Source of the DNA: JAPWJZ01 sp964575605
GTDB lineage: Bacteria; Pseudomonadota; Alphaproteobacteria; Micavibrionales; UBA2020
NCBI GenBank assembly: GCA_964575605.1
Contig: CAZNRN010000020.1
Location: 1 to 64,000, forward strand
Length of the DNA stretch: 64,000 nucleotides
Reading direction: 5' to 3'
Both the position numbers and the translations under genes were made by a program. Positions 53,435 to 62,202 of this stretch are shown one piece after another (the stretch's first letter is position 1; every line of letters begins with the position of its first letter). Below the pieces are notes generated by a model. That model saw only the letters and a list, made by a program, of their open reading frames with translations. It was not told the origin of the DNA and ran no database searches.

Positions 53435-53952
53435 TACTGGACCACCAGCACTCCGCGGCGGTTTTGCGCCCAGGAGGTTTCATCCGCGCCCATCACAGCC
53501 GGGCGTTCTTTGCCGTAGCTGATGGTCTGGAGGCGGGAGGGCTCGACGCCGTTCGCGATCAGGTAGTTGCGGACCGCAGAAGCGCGTTTTTCGCCGAGTG
53601 CGATGTTGTATTCGCGGGTGCCGCGCTCGTCTGCGTGGCCTTCGACCATGATGCTGACCGAGGGATAGGTTTTCAGCCACTGTGCCTGGCGCTCGATGGT
53701 CGAGCGGGCTTCGGAGGTCAGGTCGTACTGGTCGTAACCGAAGAAGACGCGGTCGCCGACGTTGACGACGAGATCCTGCTGCGAACCGGGCACGGGGCCG
53801 TTCGGGTCGGTCGAGGTGGTCTGCGTCGTGGTCTGGTCCATCTGGCCCGTACCGACGCTGTCACCGGTGTTCTTGTTCTTGGGATCGCAGGCCGTCAACC
53901 CGGTGACAAGCACCGCAATGGCGAGGAAACTGATGATCTGACGCGCACCCAT
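53434..53952 (-). CDS. pal: Peptidoglycan-associated lipoprotein Pal
   Basis: Outer-membrane lipoprotein binding diaminopimelate peptidoglycan. The lipobox is LTAC (MGARQIISFLAIAVLVTGLTACD), followed by a Thr/Asn/Pro-rich linker and the OmpA-like domain VSIMVEGHADERGTREYNIALGEKRASAVRNYLIANGVEPSRLQTISYG. AAGGAG lies upstream. tolB, which normally precedes pal, is absent; the divergent neighbour is uvrD. Confidence 0.97.
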   Translation of the reverse strand: MGARQIISFLAIAVLVTGLTACDPKNKNTGDSVGTGQMDQTTTQTTSTDPNGPVPGSQQDLVVNVGDRVFFGYDQYDLTSEARSTIERQAQWLKTYPSVSIMVEGHADERGTREYNIALGEKRASAVRNYLIANGVEPSRLQTISYGKERPAVMGADETSWAQNRRGVLVVQ

Positions 53953-54004
53953 TTGATAACTCCTTGTATCTTTTGCTGGTTTGGGGAGAAATTCCCCTCT
54001 GACT

Positions 54005-54033
54005 GTTTTATACGTACCTATTTATGAGTACAA
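54005..54033 (-). promoter_or_regulatory. Candidate pal operon promoter
   Basis: Minus-strand TTGTAC (54028-54033), 17-bp spacer, TAAAAC (54005-54010), about 50 bp upstream of the pal start. Confidence 0.5.
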
Positions 54034-54111
54034 GACCTTCCGCAGGTTTTTTTTGGCGAAGGCCAACCCCATATCTGCTATAAAACCCCTGAAAAGCGAT
54101 TGGAGTTCCTT

Positions 54112-56352
54112 TTGACCTTATTTCCGGCCATGCAAAGCGGCGACCCTTTGTCATATCTCGACACCCTGAACCCTGCACAACGCGAAGCGGTGGAAACGAC
54201 CGATGGCCCCGTGCTGGTGCTGGCGGGTGCGGGCACAGGCAAGACCAAGGTTTTGACGACCCGCCTTGGCTATATCATGGCCACGCACCGTGCCGACCAC
54301 TGGCAGATTTTCGCCGTCACCTTCACCAACAAGGCGGCGCAGGAAATGAAGAACCGCGTGTCGTGGATTCTGGGCGGGCGCCCGGTGGAGGGCATGTGGA
54401 TCGGCACCTTCCACTCGCTGGCCGCGCGTATGCTGCGCGCCCATGCGGGGCTGGTGGGGCTGAAGCCCAATTTCACCATCCTGGACGAAGACGACCAGAT
54501 ACGGCTGCTGAAACAGCTGCTCGAGGCCGAAAACATCGACCCGAAAAAATGGGCGCCCAAGATGCTGCTGGGTATCATCCAGAAATGGAAGGACCGCGCC
54601 GAACTGCCCGGCCAGCAGCGCGCCAGTGACGCGGGCGAGGCGGCGGACGGCAAGCTGCCGAAACTTTACGCACAATATCAGGAACGCCTGCGCACGCTGA
54701 ACGCCTGCGATTTCGGCGACCTGTTGATGCACATGATCACCATCTTCCGCGACCCCGCGAATACCGATGTGCTGGCGCGCTACCAGAACCAGTTCAAATA
54801 TCTACTGGTCGACGAATATCAGGACACCAATACGTCGCAATACCTGTGGCTGCGGCTGCTGGCGCAGAAGCACAAGAACATCTGCTGCGTGGGCGATGAC
54901 GACCAGTCGATTTACGGCTGGCGCGGCGCGGAGATTGGCAACATTTTGAAATTCGAGCAGGACTTCCCCGGCGCGAAAATCATCCGGCTGGAGCAGAACT
55001 ACCGCTCGACCCAGCATATCCTGAGCGCTGCGAACGGCGTCATCGGGCATAACAAGGGGCGCCTTGGCAAAAACCTTTGGAGTGCGGCGGGCGACGGCGA
55101 AAAGGTGCGCCTGAGGGGCGTCTGGGACGCGCAGACCGAAGCGCAGTCGGTGGCCGAGGAAATCGAGGATTTGCAGCGCAAGAAAACATCGCTGAACGAA
55201 ATGGCCGTGCTGGTGCGCGCCGCGCACCAGATGCGCACGTTCGAGGATGTTTTTTTAAAGCTCAGCATCCCCTACCGCGTCATCGGCGGCCCGCGCTTTT
55301 TCGAGCGGCAGGAAATTCGCGACGCCATGGCCTATATCCGCGTTATCGTGCAGCCGGATGACGACCTTGCCTTCCAGCGCATCATCAACGTGCCCAAACG
55401 CGGCATCGGCGACGCGACACTGAACATGCTGTCGGGCTTCGCGCGCACCAAGGGGATGTCGATGACCGCGGCGCTGCGGCTGCTGCTGGACACGGATGAA
55501 TTCAAGCCCAAGGTGCGCGACACGCTGCGCATCCTGATGCGCGATTTCGACCGCTGGCGCGAGCAGCTGCGCACGATACCGCACCCCGAACTGGCGCAGA
55601 TCGTGCTGGATGAATCGGGATACACCGGAATGTGGCAGGCCGACAAATCGCCGGAGGCCGCAGGCCGCCTCGAGAACCTGAAAGAACTTGTTTCGGCCAT
55701 AACCGAATACGATAACTTCGATTTATTCCTCGAGCACGTGGCGCTGGTCATGGAAAACCAGCAGGCCGAAGACGTGGAAAAAGTCACCATCATGACGCTG
55801 CATGCGGCCAAGGGCCTCGAGTTCGACGCGGTCTTCCTGCCCGGGTGGGAGGAAGGGCTTTTCCCCAGCCAGCGCAGCATGGATGAAAACGGCGTGACGG
55901 GGCTGGAGGAAGAACGCCGCCTTGCCTATGTGGGCATCACGCGCGCCAAAAAACTGTCGTATATCTACTTCGCAGCCAACCGCGTCACCTATGGCAACTG
56001 GCAAAGCTGCCTGCCGTCGCGCTTCCTGGACGAACTGCCGAAGGACCATGTGGACGTGAAATCCGACAGCGGGCTTTACCGCCCGCAGGCGCAGACTTCG
56101 TCTTCTTCATACGGCGCAGGCTGGCACCGGCAAAGCCGCGCCGAGCTGGTCGACAACAGCATCGACCGCATCAGCCCGTCCCTTGCCTCCGAAGGCGGTT
56201 TTTCGGCGGGCGACCGCGTCTTCCACCAGAAATTCGGCTATGGCACCGTGGTGATGACCGAGGGCGACAAGCTCGACATCAAATTCGACAAGGCCGGCCG
56301 CAAAAAAGTCATCGACAGCTTCGTTTCCAAAGAGGGCGAGGAAAACCCGTAA
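54112..56352 (+). CDS. uvrD: UvrD/PcrA-type DNA helicase
   Basis: Superfamily 1A 3'-5' helicase for excision and mismatch repair. The start is uncertain: GGAG at 54102-54105 lies 6 nt before a TTG at 54112; the first ATG is at 54130. Motifs are LVLAGAGTGKTKVLTTR (Walker A), VDEYQDTNTSQY (motif II), DDQSIYGWRGAE (motif III), RLEQNYRSTQHIL (motif IV), TLHAAKGLEFDAVFLPGWEEGLFPSQRS (motif V) and EEERRLAYVGITRAKK (motif VI). The C-terminal Tudor-like end GDRVFHQKFGYGTVVMTEGDKLDIKFDKAGRKKVID is typical. About 746 residues. Confidence 0.96.
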   Translation: MTLFPAMQSGDPLSYLDTLNPAQREAVETTDGPVLVLAGAGTGKTKVLTTRLGYIMATHRADHWQIFAVTFTNKAAQEMKNRVSWILGGRPVEGMWIGTFHSLAARMLRAHAGLVGLKPNFTILDEDDQIRLLKQLLEAENIDPKKWAPKMLLGIIQKWKDRAELPGQQRASDAGEAADGKLPKLYAQYQERLRTLNACDFGDLLMHMITIFRDPANTDVLARYQNQFKYLLVDEYQDTNTSQYLWLRLLAQKHKNICCVGDDDQSIYGWRGAEIGNILKFEQDFPGAKIIRLEQNYRSTQHILSAANGVIGHNKGRLGKNLWSAAGDGEKVRLRGVWDAQTEAQSVAEEIEDLQRKKTSLNEMAVLVRAAHQMRTFEDVFLKLSIPYRVIGGPRFFERQEIRDAMAYIRVIVQPDDDLAFQRIINVPKRGIGDATLNMLSGFARTKGMSMTAALRLLLDTDEFKPKVRDTLRILMRDFDRWREQLRTIPHPELAQIVLDESGYTGMWQADKSPEAAGRLENLKELVSAITEYDNFDLFLEHVALVMENQQAEDVEKVTIMTLHAAKGLEFDAVFLPGWEEGLFPSQRSMDENGVTGLEEERRLAYVGITRAKKLSYIYFAANRVTYGNWQSCLPSRFLDELPKDHVDVKSDSGLYRPQAQTSSSSYGAGWHRQSRAELVDNSIDRISPSLASEGGFSAGDRVFHQKFGYGTVVMTEGDKLDIKFDKAGRKKVIDSFVSKEGEENP

Positions 56353-56353
56353 A

Positions 56354-56513
56354 CCCTCATCTCCCCCTGCGGGAGAGGAGATGTCGCGAAGCGACAGAGG
56401 TGAGGGGCGCGCGCGTCTGCGCGCATTGAGCTCTTACGCCTTCTCACGTACACTTACGCATCGCGCAGACGCGCGTACCCCTCACCCTAACCCTCTCCCG
56501 CAAGGGGAGAGGG
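56354..56513. repeat. 160-bp long-hairpin repeat element
   Basis: Two inverted arms of about 60-70 bp surround a short centre. The inner arms are a perfect 14-bp inverted pair (56410-56423/56462-56475), next to GGTGAGGGG (56399-56407)/CCCCTCACC (56478-56486); the outer arms are the C/T-rich segments near 56354-56378 and their counterpart at 56491-56513, each also a small hairpin. The left arm carries an extra ~14-bp insertion with its own hairpin (GTCGC-GAA-GCGAC). It begins 2 bp after the uvrD stop and ends 15 bp before the DUF559 gene. This is the texture of dispersed CCCTCACCCTAACCC-type repeats; copy number cannot be judged from one window. Confidence 0.7.
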
Positions 56514-56528
56514 AAAAGCGGACAAAAA

Positions 56529-56864
56529 TTGACTGAGTTCAGATCAAAACAGTTACGGGCGAACGCGACAGAGGCAGAAAAACTTCTCTGGCAGCGTATC
56601 CGCAACCGCCAGCTGGGATGTAAATTTCGCAGGCAAGTAGAGGTTGGCCCCTATTACCCCGATTTTACCTGTTTTGAATTGCGCCTGATTATCGAATTGG
56701 ATGGCGGACAACATACACAGGACAAGGACAAAGAAAGAACATCCGTTCTTGAAAGATACGGCTACACCGTTATCCGCTTTTGGAACCACGATGTTTTGGG
56801 TAATATCGACGGAGTGCTGGAAACGCTCCAGACCGCTATCGCCGCACAGGAGAAACCCCCATGA
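56529..56864 (+). CDS. DUF559 endonuclease-like protein
   Basis: A 111-residue DUF559 protein with the restriction-endonuclease-like fold related to Vsr. Recognisable segments are RSKQLRANATEAEKLLWQRIRNRQLGCKFRRQVEVGPYYPDFTCFELRLIIELDGGQHTQDKDKERTSVLERYGYTVIRFW (residues 5-86 of the domain). The PD-(D/E)xK-like catalytic residues are Asp in YPDF and Glu/Asp in IIELDGGQH. A TTG start is used. The gene abuts a long palindromic repeat upstream and overlaps the NDUFA9-like gene by ATGA downstream. Function is unknown; a nuclease acting on its repeat is an attractive idea only. Confidence 0.85.
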   Translation: MTEFRSKQLRANATEAEKLLWQRIRNRQLGCKFRRQVEVGPYYPDFTCFELRLIIELDGGQHTQDKDKERTSVLERYGYTVIRFWNHDVLGNIDGVLETLQTAIAAQEKPP

Positions 56865-57835
56865 CGCTCAATCAGAAAACCATCACCGTCTTCGGCGGCA
56901 CCGGGTTCCTCGGGCGGCATATTATCTGGCAGCTGGCGAAGACGGGGGCTAATATCCGCGTCGCGACGCGCGCGAAGGAACGCGCTTACTTCCTCCGTCC
57001 CGCGGGAACGGTCGGGCAGATTACGCCCATCTTCTGCAACATCCACAGCGACGCTTCGGTCGCAGCCGCGCTGGACGGTGCGACACATGCGATTTACCTG
57101 CCGGGGCTGCTGTTTGAGCACGGCAAATACGGCACGTTTAAAAAAATCCATGTCGAGGCGGCGGAGCGCATCGCGAAAGCGGCCAAGGCCGCGCGGCTGC
57201 AGCTGCTGATCCATTTCTCGGCGCTGGGCGCGTCGAACGATGCCCCCTCGGAATACCTGCGCACCAAGGCGGAGGGCGAGGGCAAGGCGATCCATGCTTT
57301 CTCGCGCACTGTCGTGCTGCGCCCCTCGGCGGTTTTCGGGCCGGAGGATGGCCTGTTTAACAAATTCGCCAATATGGCGCGCGTCTATCCGATGCTGCCG
57401 CTGGTGGGCAGCGGCAAGACGCAGATGCAGCCTGTGTATGTGGGCGACGTCGCGAAAGCTGTCTATAACATCATCGCCGACCCGGAATGCGAGCGTTACA
57501 GCGGGCATATCTATGAACTGGGCGGCCCCGCCACCTATACGCTGCGCGAGCTGATGGAGCTGACGCTGCGCCATACGCACCGCAAAAAAATCCTGCTGCC
57601 CCTGCCCGTGCCTGTCGCGAAAATCGCGGGCGTGGCCTCGGGCATCTGCTCGTCCCTTTTCTCCTGCGCGCCGACGATCACGGTCGACCAGGTGAAAACG
57701 CTGTCCCGCCACAACATCCTGCAGCCGGGCACCCCCGGCTTGAAAGACCTTGGCGTCACGCCGACGGGGGCGGATGCGATACTGCCCACCTATCTCGCGC
57801 GCTTCCGCCCGGGCGGGCGTTTCGGCGGCGCTTAA
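56861..57835 (+). CDS. NDUFA9-like complex I accessory protein (atypical SDR)
   Basis: A 324-residue extended/atypical SDR resembling the NDUFA9/39-kDa accessory subunit of complex I, typical of alphaproteobacteria. NAD(P) loop ITVFGGTGFLGRHIIWQLAKTGANIRVATRAKERA, then HFSALGASNDAPSEYLRTKAEGEGKAIHAFSRTVVLRPSAVFGPEDGLFNKFANMARVYPMLPLVGSGKTQMQPVYVGDVAKAV. The catalytic Tyr-x3-Lys appears as EYLRTKAEGE. Its start overlaps the DUF559 stop by 4 bp. Confidence 0.92.
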   Translation: MTLNQKTITVFGGTGFLGRHIIWQLAKTGANIRVATRAKERAYFLRPAGTVGQITPIFCNIHSDASVAAALDGATHAIYLPGLLFEHGKYGTFKKIHVEAAERIAKAAKAARLQLLIHFSALGASNDAPSEYLRTKAEGEGKAIHAFSRTVVLRPSAVFGPEDGLFNKFANMARVYPMLPLVGSGKTQMQPVYVGDVAKAVYNIIADPECERYSGHIYELGGPATYTLRELMELTLRHTHRKKILLPLPVPVAKIAGVASGICSSLFSCAPTITVDQVKTLSRHNILQPGTPGLKDLGVTPTGADAILPTYLARFRPGGRFGGA

Positions 57836-57942
57836 AAGCCTATAAAACAGGGCTTTAGACGGTCAGGAAAGCACGTGCATTCGGGCGGGTTATGGGCTAT
57901 TTTCTAGGCCAATAGCCTTTTAACGTATCAGGATATACCCGC

Positions 57943-59454
57943 GTGCAAAAACTGTCCGCTCTTCTTCTCCTCTGCCTTGCCCTGCTGCCTCTTGGCGCAG
58001 AGGCCGCCCAACCAGCTGCACAGGCCGCGCAGGCCGCCCGCACCCGCATCGGCATCGCCGCCATCGTCAACGACGACGCCATCACCTGGTCAGACATCGA
58101 AAACCGTACGCGCCTGTTTATCGCCAGCGCCGGCAAGGGATCGCCGCCGCCCGAAGCGCGCCAGCAGGTCGAAGCCATGGTGCTGAACCGCCTGATCGAC
58201 GAGCGCCTGCAGCTGCGCGAAGCCAAGAATCTCGGCATCACGGTCGAGGATATCATGGTGCAGAAGGCTTTCGCCGACATCGCCCGCCAGAACAACCTGA
58301 CGCCCGAGGAATTCCGCGACAAGCTGCAGGGCTCGGGCATCAAGATGAGCGCGCTTACCGACCAGATCAAGGCCGAGATTGCCTGGTCGCTGGTCGTGCG
58401 CCGCAAGCTGCGCCCGCAGATCGTCGTCTCCGAAAACGAAATCGACACGGCCATCACGCAGCTGCAAAGCAAGCAGGGCCAGACCGAATACCAGGTCGCC
58501 GAGATTCTGCTGAAAGTGCCCTCGACCGAAATGGAAGGCATGGTGCGCACCGACGCCGAGAAACTGGCGCAGGATATCACCGCGGGCGCGCAGTTCTCGA
58601 TGGTCGCCCGCCAGAAAAGCCAGGCGCCCGGCGCCGCCACCGGCGGCGACCTCGGCTGGATCCAGCAGGGCGTGCTGGACAAGGCGCTCGACGAACAGCT
58701 GGCCCGCATGCATCCCGGCGAGGTGAGCCCGCCCATCCGCACCGACAAGGGCTATCATATCCTCTTCCTGCGCAACATGCGCGATGCCGGCGCCGCCATG
58801 GCGCCGCAGGCCCCCGCGCCGCAAGCGCCGCCGCAGCAGGCCGCCGCAGCGCCCGTCCCCGCTGTGTCTAACGGCCGCCCCAGCCTTGTGCAGGCCGATA
58901 CCATCTTGCACCTGAAACAGCTGGTCATGCCGGTCGCCACGGGCGAACCCGCCGCCGTCACCAACGCGAAACTCGCCCGCGCCGAAAGCCTGAAGGGCGA
59001 GGTTACCTCCTGCGAGGCGATGGACCAGAAGGCGCGCGAATTCCTGGCGGAAGGCAGCGGCGACCTTGGCCGCGGCAAGCTGAGCCAGCTCCCCGAACAC
59101 CTGCGCCACGCGGTCATCAGCCTGCCCGTCGGAACTTTAAGCGAACCGATCAAAACCGAAAACAGCATCGCCGTCGTGATGGTCTGCGAACGTGAAGATA
59201 TCGCAGGCGCGCCGGTCGGACAGCAAGCTGCCTCCGCACCCGCAACGCCTGCCCCGGCTCCTGCCGAACAGGCAAACAGCAACGGCGGCCCAACGTCTGA
59301 ACAATCCGGCGGCGCGCCGGTACCGCAGGCACCCAAACCGCCGGACGCCGCGCGCGAGCAGGTCGCCAACCAGATCGGCATGAAGCGCCTGAACCAGCTG
59401 GCCGACCGCTACCTCAAAGACCTGCGCGCCACGGCCTACATTGAGCGCCGTTGA
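57943..59454 (+). CDS. surA: Periplasmic peptidyl-prolyl isomerase SurA
   Basis: Chaperone for outer-membrane proteins. GTG start; signal peptide MQKLSALLLLCLALLPLGAEA. The N-terminal chaperone domain contains IAAIVNDDAITWSDIENRT and MVLNRLIDERLQLREAKNLGI. A parvulin domain lies around residues 180-285 (EYQVAEILLKVPS, FSMVARQKSQAPGAATGGDLGWIQQGVLD, PPIRTDKGYHILFLRN), with a second degenerate one following. 503 residues, with Pro/Ala/Gln-rich linkers. The usual lptD upstream and pdxA downstream are missing; rsmA follows with a 14-bp overlap. Confidence 0.93.
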   Translation: MQKLSALLLLCLALLPLGAEAAQPAAQAAQAARTRIGIAAIVNDDAITWSDIENRTRLFIASAGKGSPPPEARQQVEAMVLNRLIDERLQLREAKNLGITVEDIMVQKAFADIARQNNLTPEEFRDKLQGSGIKMSALTDQIKAEIAWSLVVRRKLRPQIVVSENEIDTAITQLQSKQGQTEYQVAEILLKVPSTEMEGMVRTDAEKLAQDITAGAQFSMVARQKSQAPGAATGGDLGWIQQGVLDKALDEQLARMHPGEVSPPIRTDKGYHILFLRNMRDAGAAMAPQAPAPQAPPQQAAAAPVPAVSNGRPSLVQADTILHLKQLVMPVATGEPAAVTNAKLARAESLKGEVTSCEAMDQKAREFLAEGSGDLGRGKLSQLPEHLRHAVISLPVGTLSEPIKTENSIAVVMVCEREDIAGAPVGQQAASAPATPAPAPAEQANSNGGPTSEQSGGAPVPQAPKPPDAAREQVANQIGMKRLNQLADRYLKDLRATAYIERR

Positions 59455-60271
59455 CCAACTCCCCCCCTTGCGCGAGGTTATCGACCGTTTCGGGTTGATG
59501 GCCAAGAAATCGCTTGGCCAGAACTTCCTGCTCGACCTCAACCTCACCGCCAAAATCGCGCGCGCGGGCGGGCCGTTCAAAGGCATCAACGTCATCGAAG
59601 TCGGCCCCGGCCCGGGCGGTTTGACGCGCGGGCTGCTCGGCACCGATGCTGTTGCCGTCCATGCCATCGAGCGTGACGACCGCTGCGTCGCAGCCCTGCA
59701 ATCGCTGGTCGAGGCCGCGGACGGCCGCCTGATACTGCATGCCGATGACGCGCTCGAGGCCGATTACGAGGCGCTCTGTCCCGCGCCGCGCGCGATAGTG
59801 GCCAACCTGCCCTATAACATCGCGACCACGCTGCTGATCGGCTGGCTGAAACAGCTGCAGCTGTTCGAGAGCTTCACATTAATGTTTCAAAAAGAGGTCG
59901 CCGACCGCCTTGCCGCCGAAACGCGCACCAAGGATTACGGGCGCCTGTCGGTGCTGGTGCAATGGCTGTGCACGGTCGAGCGCAAGCTGGACCTGCCGCC
60001 CTCCGCCTTCACCCCGCCGCCCAAGGTCACCTCGACCGTCGTGCATATCACGCCCAAAAAGCGCAGGGACGATATCGATATACCGCTGATGGAAAAGGTC
60101 ACCGCCGCCGCCTTCGGCCAGCGCCGCAAGATGCTGCGCCAGAGCCTGAAGACGCTGGGCGTGAACGCCGAACAACTGCTGGAAAAAGCCGATATCGCGG
60201 GCACCAGGCGCGCGGAAGAGCTGTCGGTGGAGGAATTCCTCCGCCTTGCGGCCGCGCTCAAGTCTTCTTGA
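59441..60271 (+). CDS. rsmA: 16S rRNA (adenine1518/1519-N6)-dimethyltransferase
   Basis: Dimethylates two adenines in the 3' hairpin of 16S rRNA. SAM motif INVIEVGPGPGGLTRGLL, catalytic NLPYNIATTLLI, preceded by MAKKSLGQNFLLD. 276 residues; the apparent start is TTG inside the end of surA (14-bp overlap), which suggests translational coupling. The C-terminal helical domain (RRKMLRQSLKTLG) is normal. Three bp from the convergent gmk. Confidence 0.96.
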   Translation: MSAVDQLPPLREVIDRFGLMAKKSLGQNFLLDLNLTAKIARAGGPFKGINVIEVGPGPGGLTRGLLGTDAVAVHAIERDDRCVAALQSLVEAADGRLILHADDALEADYEALCPAPRAIVANLPYNIATTLLIGWLKQLQLFESFTLMFQKEVADRLAAETRTKDYGRLSVLVQWLCTVERKLDLPPSAFTPPPKVTSTVVHITPKKRRDDIDIPLMEKVTAAAFGQRRKMLRQSLKTLGVNAEQLLEKADIAGTRRAEELSVEEFLRLAAALKSS

Positions 60272-60274
60272 AAA

Positions 60275-60967
60275 TTATTTAGGCGGCTTCAGCGTCGTCA
60301 CGAAGCTGTCGACATCCGTCAGGCGGTGGCGTTTCAGGCGTTCGCCGTCGATGATGGCCTGCACGCGGCGTACGCTTTCCTCGAAATCATGGTTGATGAT
60401 GACGTACTGGAATTCCTTGTAGTGCTTGATTTCGTCCTTGGCCTTGGCCAGGCGCTTGCGGATCTCGTCCTCGCTGTCCTGCGCGCGGTTGTGCAGCCGG
60501 TCTTCCAGCGCTTTCCAGCTGGGCGGCAGGATGAAGACGGAAACCACGTCTTCGGGCATCATGGCCGAGAGCGAGCGGTTGCCCTGCCAGTCGACGTCGA
60601 ACAGCACATCCTTGCCGGACGCCAGCGCGGTTTCGACCGGCGCCTTGGGCGTTCCGTACATCTGGCTGTTGTAGACCAGCGCGTATTCCAGCATTTCCTC
60701 GGCCGCCACCATCTGCTCGAACTTCTCGCGGCTGACGAAATAATAGTGTTTCGCTTCTTCTTCGCCCGGGCGCTGCTTGCGCGTCGTGGCGGAAACCGAA
60801 ATCACGGTGTCTTCGTCGCGCCTTGCGATCTCGCGCGAGATGGAGGTCTTGCCGCCGCCGGGCGGCGATGCGAGCACCAGCATCATCCCGCGGCGCTTGA
60901 GCGCCTTGGCCGGTGAGGGCGTCGCCGTGGGGGAGCCGCTTTCTGCTTTCATCGCCGTGCTTCGCAT
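60275..60967 (-). CDS. gmk: Guanylate kinase
   Basis: Phosphorylates GMP/dGMP. P-loop ASPPGGGKTSISREI (GMK proteins usually have G-P-S-G-x-G-K-S), then SVSATTRKQRPGEEEAKHYYFVSREKFEQM, EYALVYNSQMYGTPKAPV and DVLFDVDWQGNRSL. 230 residues with an N-terminal extension of about 20 residues; a start at the sixth codon (60952) is equally possible, as neither has a strong ribosome binding site. Divergent from the SDR gene. Confidence 0.96.
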   Translation of the reverse strand: MRSTAMKAESGSPTATPSPAKALKRRGMMLVLASPPGGGKTSISREIARRDEDTVISVSATTRKQRPGEEEAKHYYFVSREKFEQMVAAEEMLEYALVYNSQMYGTPKAPVETALASGKDVLFDVDWQGNRSLSAMMPEDVVSVFILPPSWKALEDRLHNRAQDSEDEIRKRLAKAKDEIKHYKEFQYVIINHDFEESVRRVQAIIDGERLKRHRLTDVDSFVTTLKPPK

Positions 60968-61052
60968 GTAATATGTTTGAATAGATTCTAATTAAGGTTG
61001 GGACGTTATAACGCGGCGCAGCACGTTAAACAAGTCTCGGGAAAATAATAAT

Positions 61053-61814
61053 ATGACAAGCCATAAAGTCATTTTGATTACAGGGGCTTCCAGCGGCATC
61101 GGCCGCGCGCTGGCCGAATCTTACGCCCTGCCCGGCGTCACGCTGCTGCTGACAGGCCGTAACCCCGACCGCCTGTCCGAAGCCGCCGCCGCCTGCACCG
61201 CCCGTGGCGCGACCATCAAGACCACGACCATCTGCGTCACCGACCGCGTTGCGCTTGAAAAGCAGTTGTTTGAATGGGACGACGCGGCCCCCATCACGCT
61301 CGTCATCGCCAACGCAGGCATTTCCGGCGGCCTCGGCAAGGAGGCGGAGGGCGACAAGCTGTTCCGCGAAATCATGTCGATCAACCTCGACGGCACTTTC
61401 AACACCGTCAACCCGCTGATCCCCCGCCTGAAGGCGCGCAGAGCGGGGCAGATTGTGTTGATGAGCTCCATGGCGGGCTTCCGCGGCCTGCCCTCCGCCC
61501 CCGCCTATAGCGTCAGCAAGAACGCCGTGCGCGCCTATGCCGAGGCGCTGCGCCCGCTGCTGAAAAAAGACGGCGTGAAGGTGAACGTTATCTGCCCGGG
61601 GTTTATCAAGACGCCGCTGACGGCGGTGAATACCTTCATCATGCCGTTCCTGATGCATGTCGACCCCGCCGTGCGCGCGATAAAACGCGGCATCGCGCTG
61701 AACAAGCCTGTCATCGCCTTTCCCTGGCAGATGCGTGTGTTGATGATGCTGATTACCGCGCTGCCGCGCTTTATCGGCGATGCGCTGCTGGCGCGTGCGC
61801 CCGAGAAAAACTAA
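61053..61814 (+). CDS. Short-chain dehydrogenase/reductase with hydrophobic C-terminus
   Basis: A classical SDR of 253 residues: cofactor motif LITGASSGIGRALAESY, NAGISGG, and the active site with SSMAGFRGLPSAPAYSVSKNAV (Tyr-x3-Lys). The C-terminus is hydrophobic (AFPWQMRVLMMLITALPRFIGDALLA), suggesting membrane association as in acyl-chain reductases. The substrate is unknown. The single gene is convergent with the small exported gene at 61825. Confidence 0.92.
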   Translation: MTSHKVILITGASSGIGRALAESYALPGVTLLLTGRNPDRLSEAAAACTARGATIKTTTICVTDRVALEKQLFEWDDAAPITLVIANAGISGGLGKEAEGDKLFREIMSINLDGTFNTVNPLIPRLKARRAGQIVLMSSMAGFRGLPSAPAYSVSKNAVRAYAEALRPLLKKDGVKVNVICPGFIKTPLTAVNTFIMPFLMHVDPAVRAIKRGIALNKPVIAFPWQMRVLMMLITALPRFIGDALLARAPEKN

Positions 61815-61824
61815 TCCGCAACAA

Positions 61825-62127
61825 TTACTGGTTCAGGTTGCCGTAGCTGGATGCAATGCGGCTGGAAAAGCTGCGCGCCGCCATGTAACGGCCGCGCGGC
61901 GTGGAATAGAATTTCCGGTTGCGCTGGTACTGCGTCATGCGGCGCTTGACGGGGCGCGGCGCATGGATGGTGCCCGCAGTGCGCACATCGCCATAGGTAT
62001 AGGCGCCCTGCACGGTGCCCCTGTTCAGGTCGATCGAGTATTTCTTGGACTCCGGCGCGGCGGCCATGACGTTTGCGGCCGCGAATATTGCGGTGCAAAA
62101 AACCATAATGACAAAGAACTTTTTCAT
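61825..62127 (-). CDS. Small exported basic protein, 100 residues
   Basis: Start at MKKFFVIMVFCTAIFAAANVMA, a clear signal peptide. The mature part is short, basic and rich in Arg/Tyr/Ser (RPVKRRMTQYQRNRKFYSTPRGRYMAARSFSSRIASSYG) and probably not globular. No family recognised. Upstream sequence GAAAAGGCGG is a fair ribosome binding site. It diverges from the DUF6782-like gene. Confidence 0.65.
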   Translation of the reverse strand: MKKFFVIMVFCTAIFAAANVMAAAPESKKYSIDLNRGTVQGAYTYGDVRTAGTIHAPRPVKRRMTQYQRNRKFYSTPRGRYMAARSFSSRIASSYGNLNQ

Positions 62128-62202
62128 AGGCCGCCTTTTCTTTCGTTGCCCTGATGGTACAATCCGGACACCATAAAAACAACAAGGATAAGTGACGGCC
62201 CC

